Source: Salvelinus alpinus (lineage: Eukaryota; Chordata; Actinopteri; Salmoniformes; Salmonidae). Taken from it: a DNA stretch of 64,000 nt. The stretch spans positions 17,249,038-17,313,037 of the forward strand of contig NC_092098.1 in assembly GCF_045679555.1 (NCBI RefSeq), given 5' to 3'. Shown here one piece after another: positions 12,636-25,084 of this stretch (positions within the stretch are counted from its first letter, which is position 1; every line of letters starts with the position of its first letter). The notes under the pieces were generated by a model. That model saw nothing but the letters and a program-made list of their open reading frames with translations. It ran no database searches and had not been told where the DNA came from. Made by a program: the position numbers and the translations under genes.

Positions 12636-14607
12636 GTAAGTAATAAACTGGCTAGCTAAGTCATTGACATTAGCTAGCTTGCTAACTTTTCCGGATGGCC
12701 CAACCTGTTTTCTTCGTCTGCGTTTCCTGATGCTGGTACTGGAAGTAGATCTGATCATTTTTTAGAGATGTTTTGTATTGAATGGGGTTTCTTTCTTCTC
12801 CATGGTGGTGATATCGTCTCTCTTGTGCCCGATCTTTGGGCTGTTCCTCCATTGAAGTGTAATATAATATCCGAGCTCGTCTACCAGTGTGCACCGCTCA
12901 CTGGGCAAGTGGGAGAGCAGACTATTGAACTGTCCAATCAACGCCACTGACAAACGGAAGCTATTCGAGGTCTCTGTATTCGTCAGCTGTATATCTAAGA
13001 AGTATTTAAAAAATGTTGGTGGTTCCCCCAGCAACATTGCGAAGGTATTGTCAATATATACATTCATGCAGGTTGAACAACTGGAAATATTATGTAAATC
13101 AGAAGCGTAGAGAGATTATATTTTATTCAAGCAAATCTGAACTGCCCTAAGTGGTCCAGTCACACACACCATTGAGACCTGCTGAGACATGTATCCATAT
13201 ACGGTTTATGCATGTATCACATTGTGGTTGGTTGGATTTTACAATACATAATTCTGTATCATGCATCATTCTAGCCGGCATTCAACTGACATGGGAAACA
13301 ATTTAATCAAGATACAAATACTGTCTGTGTAAAAAGCATACCAATTATAAAATATAGTTTAACACATTTGGAATATGCTTTGTAGCCATCTGACATGGTG
13401 TGGTGGACAGCTCTTCCTGTCAGAGCTACTGTAAATTGCTATCCAGGCACCAGGTGGTGGCATTTCATAGTTTAGAGATTTCATCCCACCCTGATCTTCA
13501 ACTACTGGTAGTCAATGTTTGACCACTAAGTGACCACTCAATTTGTATTTTAAAAGCACATAATGAAACAAATTATTGTACAGACATATAACCTAAGGGT
13601 ACTACTATGCCATAAGAAGGATTAAACTGTGAATAGCTTTCATACACCATGAAGATAAACCCGGTATTTCCCATTACCTATTGATGAACATAAGGCACCA
13701 GCACCACTTGACATCTCACCACAGAGATGTAATATTGGTTTATGCACATCACATGTGAGTCCTTCCACATAGAGGACCTATGCACTGCAAGTCAGAGTTA
13801 TTCAGCCACCCTCACCCCTCCTCTCCCAGCCTGCTCTCTAAGGTGCCGGAGGTCACTGTGCTTGTGTTGCCGTCTGGAAGTCTACTTGAGTGCAGTGAAG
13901 ATGCGTCAATGTGAAATACCTCGTCGGTTCCGTTGCTGCTGGCTTCTTTCTTTCATTTGCTTTTCAATCTCGCTCCTCCATTTTGGCACTGTGGGTGATG
14001 CAGTAGGACGGGTGGCAGTGAGCGGACTGGACGTTCTCTCACAGGAGCCACATAGAGGTTTGGTGGTCCTTGGTGTGGGTTTGTGCGTGGACCACCACCA
14101 TTGTGGAAACTGTTGACAAAACCCTTTCAATCAGAGAAGATCAGATCTCACTCAGGGAATTTGATGTAATGAGTTGTGTGCTCATCACAGCAGCAGATAT
14201 TCATATATGCATACATGCCAACACTTTTTTCTGTCATGTAATTCCTTAGGTTGCACTTGTAAGTGCCAACAAGTTTTATTTTTATGTTCATTCTTAATTA
14301 AGGGCATTTCACTCATTCAAAAGTTCTGGTCCTAAGCCGTAAATAGCATCTAAAAGGCTTGTATCAGGTCACGTATCAAAGAGCAGACAGTGTGAGACAA
14401 ACTTGCTTCTTGTCAGGCAACAGAGCTCTTCCCGCACTAGCCAATCCCCATGTTCCTTTGGAAACATCACTCATTTTGCAACCATAGGCAAGGTTCTCAA
14501 TTGTTATCAAAATTATGTTTTTAATATTGTGAGGGTAATCCTCTCACAAACAGCACTACTACCATAATCCATGCCTTATGGTAGTAGTGCTGGAGAGCAT
14601 GACACCC
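12636..14607. other. No gene recognised
   Basis: Open frames on both strands at about 13,742-14,130 overlap each other and show no known domain. I see no confident splice pairs, RNA genes or mobile elements here. Confidence 0.4.
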
Positions 14608-14868
14608 GGTGGCAGGTAGCCTAGTGGTTAGAGCGTTGGGTCAGTAACTGAAAGGTTGCTGGATCGAATCCCCGACCCTGACAGGGTCATTCTGTCCCTG
14701 AGCAAGGCAGTTAACCCACTGTTCCCCAGGCGCCAAAGCAGTGGATGTCGATTAAGGTAGCCCCCCGCACCTCTGATTCGGAGGGGTTGGGTTAAATACG
14801 GAAGACACATTTGAAGGCATTCAGTTGTACAACTGACTAGGTATCCCCCCTTACCCAGTTTGCAGTAA
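14608..14868 (+). mobile_element. tRNA-derived SINE
   Basis: The head has A- and B-box-like parts (TAGCCTAGTGGTTAGAGCG and GGATCGAATCCCCGA). A body follows with AAGGCAGTTAACCCACTGTTCC, and the tail is CAGTTGTACAACTGACTAGG. It is a SINE, not a tRNA gene: the acceptor and anticodon arms do not fold as a tRNA and the unit is about 260 bases long. Confidence 0.8.
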
Positions 14869-14915
14869 TGCCAAGTCTCATAGAATGGTTTCCTTATTTG
14901 CAGTGGCACATCTTT

Positions 14916-15137
14916 CAGGGCTCCTGAGTGGTGCAGCGGTCTAAGGCACTGCATCTCAGTGCTGGAGGAGTCACTACAGACCCTGGTTTGATTCCAGGCT
15001 GTATCATAACCGGCCGTGATTGGGCGGCGCACAATTGGACCAGCGTCGTCCAGGTTAGGGTTTGCCCAGGGTAGGCCGTCATGTAAATAAGAATTTGTTC
15101 TTAACTGACTTGCCTAGTTAAATAAAATAATAACAAA
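14916..15137 (+). mobile_element. tRNA-derived SINE, Slm-like head
   Basis: It begins GGGCTCCTGAGTGGTGCAGC and continues with a CCTGGTTTGATTCCAGG B-box region, ACAACCGGCC-like body and the shared tail AAGAATTTGTTCTTAACTGA. A related full copy lies at 25941-26165 and a 5'-truncated one at 55012-55127. The subfamily name is from memory and less certain. Confidence 0.8.
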
Positions 15138-15173
15138 TCTTACTGCAGTGTGTACAGTGGCTTAGTGGGTATC

Positions 15174-15658
15174 TGTTAGGATAATTAAGTTCTCATTCTT
15201 TAACCAATTAAATTACTCAGTCTGCTTTATCAGGATTTGTAGGATACTGATAGAAATAAAAACGGACAGAGGCCCAGTCTACAAAAGTCAAATGTTAATT
15301 TACGGGAACGTTCTGCCAATCATTACATGTACATTGGTTTATATACCTCTCATTTCGTCATAAATGTCCCTCTAATACAATGATAATATAGTTTACAAGT
15401 CCTTCTCATATATTGCCTGCCACCTGTTGTACAATCTACTACAAGCCCAAGGTTTCTCCCCTCCCTGGGTGGGGAGACTTCCTTCCCTGTTATCAGTTCC
15501 ACAGTGGTCACAAGTTGTCTGCCACAGTTCCTTGCCTGCTAACAGTCCCTCTTTCTTATGGACAAACATTCTTCATCAGACAGGATATAATTCTGTTAGT
15601 TATATTTCTAGTTAAATGTATACATAATTTAGTCATTATTCATAAAAATCCCATAACA
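15174..15658 (-). mobile_element. Solo LTR, 485 bases
   Basis: The ends are TGTTAGGATA and CCCATAACA (TG...CA). Five-base direct repeats GTATC flank it at 15169-15173 and 15659-15663. No internal coding region lies next to it, so it looks like a solo LTR left by recombination between two LTRs. Orientation is set from a TATATAA motif on the minus strand and is tentative. It is a fossil; exact duplicates at its ends suggest moderate age. Confidence 0.75.
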
Positions 15659-15810
15659 GTATCACAACCATTCATAAAGGTCTGAACAGATGCAGTATAT
15701 GGTTTGCAGGAAGAAATCACTTTAAGATTCACTCATATGTGTCTATTTGTTATCTGTATTTTAATGGCCATCTGACTATACTGTCATGTGTCCCTGCTTG
15801 TCTCCTCTAG

Positions 15811-15989
15811 CTCGGGCACGCCTCTCCATGCCACAGTGTCCGTGTGAGCCACAGCCACACCCTGGGGGGTCCGTGGGGTGCTGGGGACCAGTCCGGCAGA
15901 GGACCAGCCAACCAGCAGGGAAGGCAGTTTGTAGACTCTGAGATGTGTTTCTGGTGTAGGGAAGTCCAACAGAATCCTCATAACACCAG
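15811..15989 (+). other. Open, spliceable segment of unknown nature
   Basis: A pyrimidine tract with AG at 15809-15810 and a CAG|GTAGG donor at 15989/15990 bound a 179-base segment open in one frame (LGHASPCHSV...; FVDSEMCFWCREVQ). The minus strand is also open across it for over 60 codons. I recognise no domain. It could be an isolated exon, an exon relic of the drp2 5' end, or chance. Confidence 0.2.
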
Positions 15990-17804
15990 GTAGGACAGTG
16001 CAAATGGAAGGTTTGTGTTGGCCTCTTTTGAATCCGAGTGTGGAAGTCTCCTTACTCGTCTCTGGTATACAGTCCCTTTACAAGTCAAAATGTTGAATAA
16101 ACGTCATTTTAATTTACTCTACCTGTTGTCTGCTTTATTTTGTTCTTCTGCCGTTGAACATTTTAGCAAAAATATCAACAGGAAAGTATTATTAAACCAG
16201 CTTCAAAATGCAGGTCTCCAAGTGTGTCTCTCACAATTTGTTTGAGGCACATGCACAAGACGTAAGTGTATACTATTGGAAGTCTTGCAGGTGTTTACAT
16301 GGTTTTGCACATGTCAGGTGATAGAAATCTCAATGGCAGTACCAGTGTTTTGAAAAGTCAGTTTAATAATCCTGTGGATATTTTTTCTCAAATTTGTAGA
16401 TTCATAAGGACCAACAGCACAGAAAACCGGTAGACAACCGGTAGTTCAAATTACATTTATTCAACATTCTGGCTTGTAGATCTCGTGAGAGAACATTTTC
16501 AAAATAAATGTACAGCATAGTCTGAGGTATCACAGTCTGATGTATTAGATTTGTGTATAACGCATTATTCCTAATGCTTGGAGAGAGAATTGTATAGCAC
16601 TGAGCAGAAGGGATTTATCTCTGTTGATGGGCCCTGTCTGAAATGTTATTGTTGGCCTTGGGTCTGCAGAGACCATACATACTTACTATGAACTGTATTT
16701 AATGTATGCACATGTTAATATATGTAATGTAAAATATTCTGCATGAATGTGTTTGCATAATATTATGTATATGAGTTGGGTCTTTATACGAGCTTGGTCT
16801 ATAAAAGAGTCCACAAAGAACATGCGTATTTGTGTAGTGTGTGTGTACTTGTCTGTGTGCTTGCTTGTTTGTGCCTGTTCATGTGTGTGCCTTGTGTACG
16901 CTGATGCTAAGACTGTTTCTGGGTTAATGAATACATAAGGTAAGCTAGTCAAGCAGAAGAAGAGAGACGCAACCATGCGTTTCCCCTGGCATTAGCTTTC
17001 AGCTTCAATCCAGAACAACCCATCTTGCTTTTTATTGTGATGCCAGTAGAAGTCAAGCTCAACCCGGATAGTTTGAAGGATGCCTTTGTGTGATGCTAAC
17101 ATCACATAATATATACTTAGTCCACAGTATCCTTAACTGGGGTGTGTTGTCTTTAGCAAATGTGCTGTGATGTGCCCTTCTAGATGTGTTTATATCATGT
17201 GACTTATCTGCTATCTGTTCATTTAGCCCCTGACATTCTGTTACTGTGGCACTGTTTGTCAATTCCATATTTTCCTGTTTGTTTATGGTGTACAGTTTTG
17301 GTAAATTGTTACTTTGTTGGTGCTGTGTTTTTTGTTTTGTTTTTTTGTCCCTACCGAGGAGGATGGAACTCATTGAACCAGCCAGAGTTCTATGGAGAGC
17401 GGAGAAATTTGCGCTAACACACAGCTTATCTCGGAGGCTTTAATTGGCACATGAACCATGAAGGGACCCCCACTGACTCTCACAGCACTTAGACAGGCTG
17501 GATTTAGCATTTTGATTGCTGGTGTTGACGTTGAACTGACAGAAAGTAGACGTTGCTCAATCATAGATAACACAGGGAAACATGCCCTGGAAGAGTGTTA
17601 CTTGTCATTGCCATGTTGGATTGAGCGTTTGAGGGTTCCATCTTTCAAACTGCTGGGCTCAGAGGTGGCCTCTGTCAGGGTATTGATTGGCTCTGGAGGC
17701 TGAGGTCAGGTCATGTGTCACTAGGGCATCTTTGTCTGTAGCTGGTAGGCTTGGTCTGGTGTGAGGAGGAAGTCATTACAGTACATTTCAAACACATCCA
17801 TTAA
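15990..17804. other. No gene recognised
   Basis: AT-rich sequence with TG-rich stretches around 16,830-16,900. Short open frames near 17,180-17,700 show no recognisable domain. Confidence 0.4.
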
Positions 17805-17854
17805 CCCCCCCCCCCCCCCACACACACACACACACACACACACACAACACACAC
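17805..17854. repeat. Poly-C followed by (AC)n microsatellite
   Basis: Fifteen C residues run straight into an AC dinucleotide array of about 17 units with one interruption. It is a simple repeat and likely polymorphic. Confidence 0.95.
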
Positions 17855-17949
17855 ATAATGATTTCACAGATTCAAACTTTTCACATGATTTTTGAGAAAT
17901 GCTGTATTTAAAAATATAAGATTAGTGTTTGTTTCAAAATGTATTTCCT

Positions 17950-18150
17950 ATCCACACAGTGTAGGATTGGAGAATCTCTCTGACATCAATGAGACTACAG
18001 CGTTTGCTACAGTACATTCATTTATCTCCTCATACAAGTATTTGGGAGTATGGCTAGACGGTACACTGTCCTTCTCTCAGCACATATCGAAGCTGCAGGC
18101 TAGAGTTAAATCTAGACTTGGTTTCCTCGTAATCGCTCCTCTTTTCCCCC
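17950..18150 (+). mobile_element. L2-type LINE fragment (reverse transcriptase C-terminal part)
   Basis: The plus strand reads SYKYLGVWLDGTLSFSQHI followed by KLQARVKSRLGFL. This matches the block YKYLGLWLDCKLSFQTHI and HLQSKIKSR of the larger LINE at 18150-21960. It is a different, diverged subfamily and stops where the larger LINE begins. Confidence 0.7.
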
Positions 18151-21100
18151 AAGACGTGATCGACCGATGTGGTCTCAACAGGCTATTCTGTTACAATATC
18201 ACAAAGAACCATCTACTAGCCCCGACCCGCTAGCTTTTCTGAACGATGTGTCCCCTGCTCGCCTAGCATAGTAGTGACCGAACAGCACCCTGACTCACCT
18301 ATTGCTGCTCTTTTGAACCTATTATCACTCGGCTACGCAGCTGATGGCCCCTGGACTGTTTCAATAACACGGTACCTCTTTTTGTTTACCTGTCGGCCCC
18401 AGCCTCGAACTCAGGTCCTGTATGTAATTAACTGACCCGCTCTGCCCATTCATCACCATTTACCCGTTGTTGTCTTAGCTCCCCTGATCAACACCTGTGA
18501 TTGCTTTATGCCTCTCTCTAATGTCAATATGCCTTGTCTAATGCTGTCTTGGCTAGTTTTTATTGTTTTACTTCACTGTAGAGCCCTCAGTCCCGCTCAA
18601 AATGCCTTAGATATCTATTTCATCCCACCCCACACGCATGCAGAGACCTCACCTAGGTTAACTGATGCCTCCAGAGACGAAACATCTCTCATCGTCACCC
18701 AACACATAGGTGTACCTCCACTGTACTCACCTCCTACCATACCCTTGTCTGTACATTATGCCTTGAATCTATTCTACCACGCCCAGAAACCTGCTCCTCT
18801 TATTCTCTGTCCCCAACGTACTAGACGACTAGTCTTTATAGCCTTTAGCCGTACCCTTATGCTACTCCTTCTCTGTTCCTCTGGTGATGAAGAGGTTAAC
18901 ACAGGCCCTGTAGCACCTGGGGAATAGGAGTGGAACTGGGGGCTATCATTTGTTGACTTCTGTAACCGTAAAAGCCTTGGTTTCATGCATGTTAACACCA
19001 GAAGCCTCCTCCCTAAGTTTGTTTTTTTCACTGCTTTAGCACACTCCACTAACCCTGATGTCCTAGCCGTGTCTGAATCCTAGCTTAGGAAGGCCACCAA
19101 AAATTCTGAAATTTCCATCCCCAACTACAACATTTTCTGCCACGATAGAACTTCCAAAGGGGGTGGAGTTGCAATCTACTGCAGAGACAGCCTGCAGAGT
19201 TCTGTCATGCTATCCATGTCTGTGCCCAAACAATTCGTGCTTCTACTTTAAAAAATCCACCTTTCCAGAAATAAGTCTCTCACTGTTGCCGCTTGTTATA
19301 GACCCCCCTCAGCCCCCAGCTGTGCGCTGGACACCATATGTGAATTAATCGCCCCCCATCTAGCTTCAGAGTTTGTACTGTTAGGTGACCTAAACTGGGA
19401 TGTGCTTAACACCCCTGCTGTCCTACATTCTAAGCTAGATGGCCTCAATCTCACACAAATTATCATGGACCCTACCAGGTACAACCCTAAATCTGTAAAC
19501 ACAGGCACCCTCATAGATATCATCCTGACCAACCTTTTTTTTTTAAATGCTGTCGTCAACCAGGATCTGTGATCACTGCCTCATTGCCTGCGTCCGTAAT
19601 GGGTCCGTTGTCAATCGACCACCCCTCATCACTGTCAAACGCTCCCTAAAACACTTCAGCGAGCAGGCCTTTCTAATTGACCTGGCTCGCGAGTCCTGGA
19701 AGGATATTGACCTCATTCTGTCAGCAGAGGATGCCTGGTTATTTTTTTAAAGTGCTTTCCTCACCATCTTAAATAAGCATGGCCCATTAATAAAAAATAA
19801 AGAACAGATATAGCCCTTGGTTCACTCCAGACCTGACTGCCCTCACAGCTTCCCACTGCACTGAGGCTAGGAAACACTGTCGCCACTGATAAATCTACGA
19901 TAATCGAATTTCAATAAGCATTTTTCTATGGCTGGCCATGCTTTCCACCTGGCTACCCCTACCCCGGTAAACAGCTCTGCACCCCCCACAGCAACTTGCC
20001 CAAGCCTCCCCCATTTATCCTTCACCCAAATCCAGATAGCTGATGTTCTGAAAGAGCTGCAAAATCTGGACCCCTACAAATCAGCTGGGCTAGACAATCT
20101 GGACCCTCTCTTTCTAAAATTATTCGCTGCAATTGTTGCAACCCCTATTACTAGCCTGTTCAACCTCTCTTTCGTATTGTCTGAGATCCCCAAAGATTGG
20201 AAAGCTGCCGTGGTCATCCCCCTCTTCAAAGGGGGAGACACTCTAGACCCAAACTGTTACAAATCTATATCTATCCTACCTTTACAAGGTCTTCGAAAGC
20301 CAAGTTAACAAACAGATCACCGACCATTTTGAATCCCACCGTACCTTCTCCGCTATGCAATCTGGTTTTCTAGCTGGTCATGGGTGCACCTCAGCCACGC
20401 TCAAGGTCCTAAACGATATCATAACCGCCATTGATAAAAGACAATACTGTGCAGCCTTATTCATCGATCTGGCCATGGCTTTCGACTCTGTCAATCACCG
20501 CATTCTTATTGGCGGAGTCAACAGCCTTGGTTTCTCAAATGACTGCCTCACCTGGTTCACCAACTACTTCTCAGATAGAGTTCAGTGTGTCAAATCGGAG
20601 GGTCTGTTGTACGGACCGCTGGCAGTCTCTATGGGGGTGCCACACGGTAACAATTCTCGGGCTGACTCTTTTCTCTGTATATTTCAATGATGTCGCTCTT
20701 GCTGCTGGTGATTATCTGATCCACTTCTACGCAGACGACACCATTATGTATACTTCTGGCCCTTCTTTGGACACTGTGTTAACAAACCTCCAGATGAGCT
20801 TTAATGCCATACAACCCTCTTTCCGTGGCCTCCAACTGCTCTTAAATGCAAGTAAAACTAAATGCATGCTCTTCAACCGATCGCTGCCCGCACCCGCCTG
20901 CCCAACTAGCATCACTACTCTGAACGGTTCTGACTTAGAACATGTAGACAACTACAAATACCTAGGTCTCTGGCTAGACTGTAAACTCTCCTTCCAGACT
21001 CACATTAAGCATCTCCAATCCAAAATTAAATCTAGAATCTGCTTCCTATTTCGCAACAAAGCATCCTTCCCTCATGCTGCCAAACATACCCTCGTAAAAC

Positions 21101-21960
21101 TGACTATCCTACTGTTCCTTGACTTCGGTGATGTCATTTACAAAATAGCCTCCAACACTCTACTCAGACTGCATCCAATTTGCTATCACAGTGCCATCTG
21201 TTTTGTCACCAAAGCCCCATATACTACCCACCACTGTGACCTGTATGCTCTTGTTGGCTGGCCCTCGCTTCATATTCTTCGCCAAACCCACTGGCTCCAT
21301 GTCATCTATAAGTCTTTGCTAGGTAAAGCCCCACCTTATCTCAGCTCACTGGTCACCATAGTAGCACCCACCCATAGCACGCGCTCCAGCAGGTATATTT
21401 CACTCGTCACCCCCAAAGCCAACTCCTCCTTTGGCTGCCTTTCCTTCCAGTTCTCTGCTGCCAATGACTGGAAAGAATTGCAAAAATCACTGAAGCTGGA
21501 GACTCATTTCTCCCTCACTAACTTTAAGCATCATCTGTCAGAGCAGCTTACAGATCATTGCACCTGTATATAGCCCATCTGTAAATAGCCCACCCAACTA
21601 CCTCATCCCCATATTGTTATTTATTTTTTCTGCTCCTTTGCACCGCAGTATCTCTACTTGCACATTCATCTTCTGCACATCTATCACTCCAGTGTTTAAT
21701 TGCTATATTATAATTACTTTGCCACTGTGGCCTATTTATTGCCTTACCTCCCTAATCTTACTTCATTTGTACACACTGTATATATACTTTTCTATTGTGT
21801 TACTGACTGTACGTTTGTTTATTCCATGTGTAACTCTGTGTTGTTTGTGTCGCACTGCTTTGCTTTATCTTGGCCAGGTCACAGTTGTAAATGAGAACTT
21901 GTTCTCAACTGGCCTACCTGGTTAAATAAAGGTGAAATAAAAAATCAATAAAAAAAAAAA
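18150..21960 (+). mobile_element. Nearly full-length L2-type LINE, broken
   Basis: Endonuclease-like sequence comes first (HVNTRSLLPKF near 18,990; SKGGGVAIYCRDSLQSSV near 19,155). Reverse transcriptase follows: LDPYKSAGLDNLDPLF (about 20,070), LFIDLAMAFDSVNHR (20,460), SMGVPHG (20,630), YADDT (20,730) and a C-terminal tail ending TDHCTCI with TAG near 21,573. The 3' end is GAGAACTTGTTCTCAACTGG...GGTTAAATAAAGGTG. Stops, frameshifts and an internal deletion near 19,850 make it inactive. The SINEs in the window borrow a similar tail, as known for salmonid SINEs and RSg-1-like LINEs. Confidence 0.9.
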
Positions 21961-21964
21961 CATT

Positions 21965-22555
21965 CAGCCATCAGAATTTCCACCAGTGCTCCTTATAGGA
22001 CACATCACTGCACTCTATAGTCTTCTATAAACTGGTAATCTCTGTATACCTGTCGCAAGACCCACTGGTTGATGCTTATTTATAAAACCCTCTTAGGCCT
22101 CACTCCCCCCTATCTGAGGTATCTACTGCATCCCTCATCCTCCACAAACAACACCCGTTCTGCCAGTCACAATCTGTTAAAGGTCCCCAAAGCTCACACA
22201 TCCCTGGGTCGCTCCTCTTTTCAGTTTGCTGCAGCTAGCGACTGGAACAAGCTGCAACAAACACTCAAATTGGACAGTTTTATCTCAATCTTTTCATTTA
22301 AAGACTCAATCATGGACACTCTTACTGACAGTTGTGGCTGCTTTGTGTGATGTTTTGTTGTCTCTACCTGCTTGCCCTTTGTGCTGTTGTCTGTGCCCAA
22401 TGTTTGTACCATGTTTTGTGCTGTTACCATGTTGTGTTATGTTGCTACCATGCTGTGTTGTCATGTGTTGCTGCCTTGCTATGTTGTTGTCTTAGGTCTC
22501 TCTTTATGTAGTGTTGTCTCTTGTGTCTGTGACCATCATTAAATGTGAAGACTTA
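21965..22555 (+). mobile_element. L2-type LINE 3' fragment, older subfamily
   Basis: Coding remnants include HSAIRISTSAPYRTHHCTLY and, in another frame, RSSFQFAAASDWNKLQQTLK, followed by a TGTTG-rich 3' region. The same subfamily is found in reverse at 38452-38935. With the fragment at 17950-18150 it probably forms one older copy interrupted by the L2 LINE between them. Confidence 0.75.
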
Positions 22556-22704
22556 TTTATATAAAATTAGGTTTAATTATTAAGTGATGAAACTAATAAT
22601 GTAAACATTAATTAACTAGGAAGTCGGGGCACCATGGAAAAGGTTGAGATTAAAGTTATAATTTTCCGAATATAAATCTTCAGATATTTTAATATCTGAT
22701 CAAT

Positions 22705-23716
22705 TAGTCTCATTCATGCACATTTGTGGCCTGCTGGAGGTCATTTTGCAGGGCTCTGGCAGTGCTCCTCCTTGCACAAAGGCGCAGCCTCAGCCTCAGG
22801 AGGCTGAAGAAATTCGGCTTGTCACCAAAAGCACTCACAAACTTCTACAGATGCACAATCGAGAGCATCCTGTCGGGCTGTATCACCGCCTGGTACGGCA
22901 ACTGCTCCGCCCACAACCGTAAGGCTCTCCAGAGGGTAGTGAGGTCTGCAGAACGCATCACCAGGGGCAAACTACCTGCCCTCCAGGACACCTACACCAC
23001 CCGATGTCACAGGAAGGCCATAAAGATCATCAAGGACAACAACCACCCAAGCCACTGCCTGTTCACCCCGCTATCATCCAGAAGGCGAGGTCAGTACAGG
23101 TGCATCAAAGCAGGGACCGAGAGACTGAAAAACAGCTTCTATCTCAAGGCCATCAGACTGTTAAACAGCCACCACTAACATTTAGCGGCCGCTGCCAACA
23201 TACTGACTCAACTCCAGCCACTTTAAAAATGGGAATTGATGGAAATTATGTAAAAATGTACCACTAGCCACTTTAAGCAATGCCACTTAATACAATGTTT
23301 ACATACCCTACATTACCCATCTCATATGTATATATACTGTACTCTATATCATCTACTGCATCTTGCCATCTTTATGCAATACATGTACCACTAGCCACTT
23401 TAAACTATGCCACTTTATGTTTACATACCCTACAGTACTCATCTCATATGTATATACCGTACTCTATACCATCTACTGCATCTGCCATGCCGTTCTGTAC
23501 CACCACTCATCCATATATCTTTATGTACATATTCTTTATCCCTTTACACTTGTGTGTGTGTGTAAGGTAGTAGTGTGGAATTGTAAGGTTAGATTACTGT
23601 TGGTTATTACTGCATTGTCGGAACTAGAAGCACAAGCATTTCGCTACACTCGCATTAACATCTGCTAACCATGTGTATGTGACTAATAAAATTTGATTTG
23701 ATTTGATTTGATTTGA
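22705..23716 (+). mobile_element. LINE 3' part, Rex1/CR1-like
   Basis: An open frame (22726-23178) reads LRRLKKFGLSPKALTNFYRC, then TIESILSGCITAWYGNCS and FYLKAIRLLNSHH. This is the end of a non-LTR reverse transcriptase. The 3'UTR is CACTTTA-rich and ends in (TTTGA)n at 23,690-23,716. Copies or tails of the same family lie at 32268-32501 and, in reverse, at 58051-60655. The Rex1/CR1 placement is tentative. Confidence 0.75.
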
Positions 23717-24217
23717 GGTAGCGGTCCTGCTGCTGGGTTGTTGCTCTCCTACGGCCTCCTCCACGTCTCCTGATGTACTGGCCTGTCTCCTGGTAGCGCC
23801 TCAATGCTCTGGACACTACGCTGACAGACACAGCAAACCTTCTTGCCACAGCTCGCATTGATGTGCCATCCTGGATGAGCTGCACTACCTGAGCCACTTG
23901 TGTGGGTTGTAGACTCCGTCTCATGCTACCACTAGAGTGAAAGCACCGCCAGCATTCAAAAGTGACCAAAACATCAGCCAGGAAGCATAGGAACTGAGAA
24001 GTGGTCTGTGGTCACCACCTGCAGAATCACTCCTTTATTGGGGGTGTCTTGCTAATTGCCTATAATTTCCACCTTTGTCTATTCCATTTGCACAACAGCA
24101 TGTGAAATTTATTGTCAATCAGTGTTGCTTCCTAAGTGGACAGTTTGATTTCACAGAAGTGTGATTGACTTGGAGTTACATTGTGTTTAAGTGTTCCCTT
24201 TATTTTTTTGAGCAGTG
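23717..24217 (-). mobile_element. Tc1-like transposon, truncated
   Basis: On the minus strand the transposase N-terminus reads [20 protein letters not shown] and [19 protein letters not shown], a helix-turn-helix start. It is cut after QQQDRYL, where the LINE tail at 23,716 abuts. The terminal inverted repeat (CACTGCTCAAAAAAATAAAG on minus) ends at 24217 and is followed by TA. The catalytic part is missing. Confidence 0.85.
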
Positions 24218-24219
24218 TA

Positions 24220-25083
24220 TTTACGCCTCGATGTCGTTGTCTCTCCGTTAAACACTCGATCGTCCTGTAGAGTTCATCAGTCTCTGGTTAACTTTCCCAG
24301 AAGTCACAATGTCTTTCATGGTTGTACGGGGTTAGAATGGATACTTCAGAGTACCATTTGGAAATGTTCTCATAGGATAGATGCTTTGTCGGTATTCTCG
24401 TTCTAGACTTATGTAATTTCTAGCTGGAGACTAGTAATTATACGTCTAAGATTTGCTCTTATTCTGTAGTGATCAATAGTCTCAGAGTTTAACCATTTCC
24501 AGCCGTGTAGCCAAACTACAGCTGTATGGTCTCCGATGGCCTATGGAATTGCAGCCATTCCAACGTGGGGACTCCTGTCCCGGCGTTCTCTGACTTGTTA
24601 ACCATTCGAGACGTCTGGCTTACCGTGGGTCTCTTTGTCATGAAATGTACATTTCGGCACAGGTGGTGACGCCCGACGTAATGGCTATGCCATTGATTTG
24701 GTTAACTTTATATGAAGACCCATTCTCTCATTTAGAAGGTTAACATCACATTACATTTCACAATATTTAGATGTAAACCTGACAGCTTGGAAATGTACAC
24801 TTAAGAGATACAGTTATGTGTTTCCTGTCCTTCATGAGATCACCAAACGAAACACACTCGTCATAACTGTCCCTTTAAGTGTCCACAGACCATTCCCACA
24901 TTCTCAAAAGTAGAAATATTGTTTAGTTCTCCCCATTTTGGGGATTAGGAGTTTTGAATAAAATAAGGTCTTTGTTCTGGTAGACTCTCTCAGTACTGCA
25001 TGGCAGTTTCTACCAGGTATTTATGACCTGTTGTAAATTCATAAAACTAGAGAGAGCTATGATCTTCCCCCCAGGGCACGTCA
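24220..25083. repeat. Unclassified interspersed repeat candidate
   Basis: An 860-base non-coding block lies exactly between a Tc1 end and an L2 tail. I recall similar sequence as dispersed in salmonid genomes but cannot name the family. No open frame, inverted ends or target duplication is evident. An LTR or LTR-retroelement origin is possible but unproven. Confidence 0.35.
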
Positions 25084-25084
25084 T

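Noticed and set aside
13742-14130. Overlapping open frames on both strands (124 and 74 codons)
   Set aside because: No domain, no matched splice pairs, and both strands are open, so chance cannot be excluded.
14608-14720. tRNA-like sequence that could be called a tRNA gene
   Set aside because: It is the head of a SINE of about 260 bases; the cloverleaf is not complete. The same holds for the heads at 14916, 25941, 32262 and 44348.
16686-16976. 96-codon minus-strand frame
   Set aside because: It arises from a TG-rich low-complexity stretch.
17600-17705. IDWL near 17,685 as a drp2 N-terminal exon
   Set aside because: Only four residues agree with IIDWLSQKDEEL and the surroundings do not.
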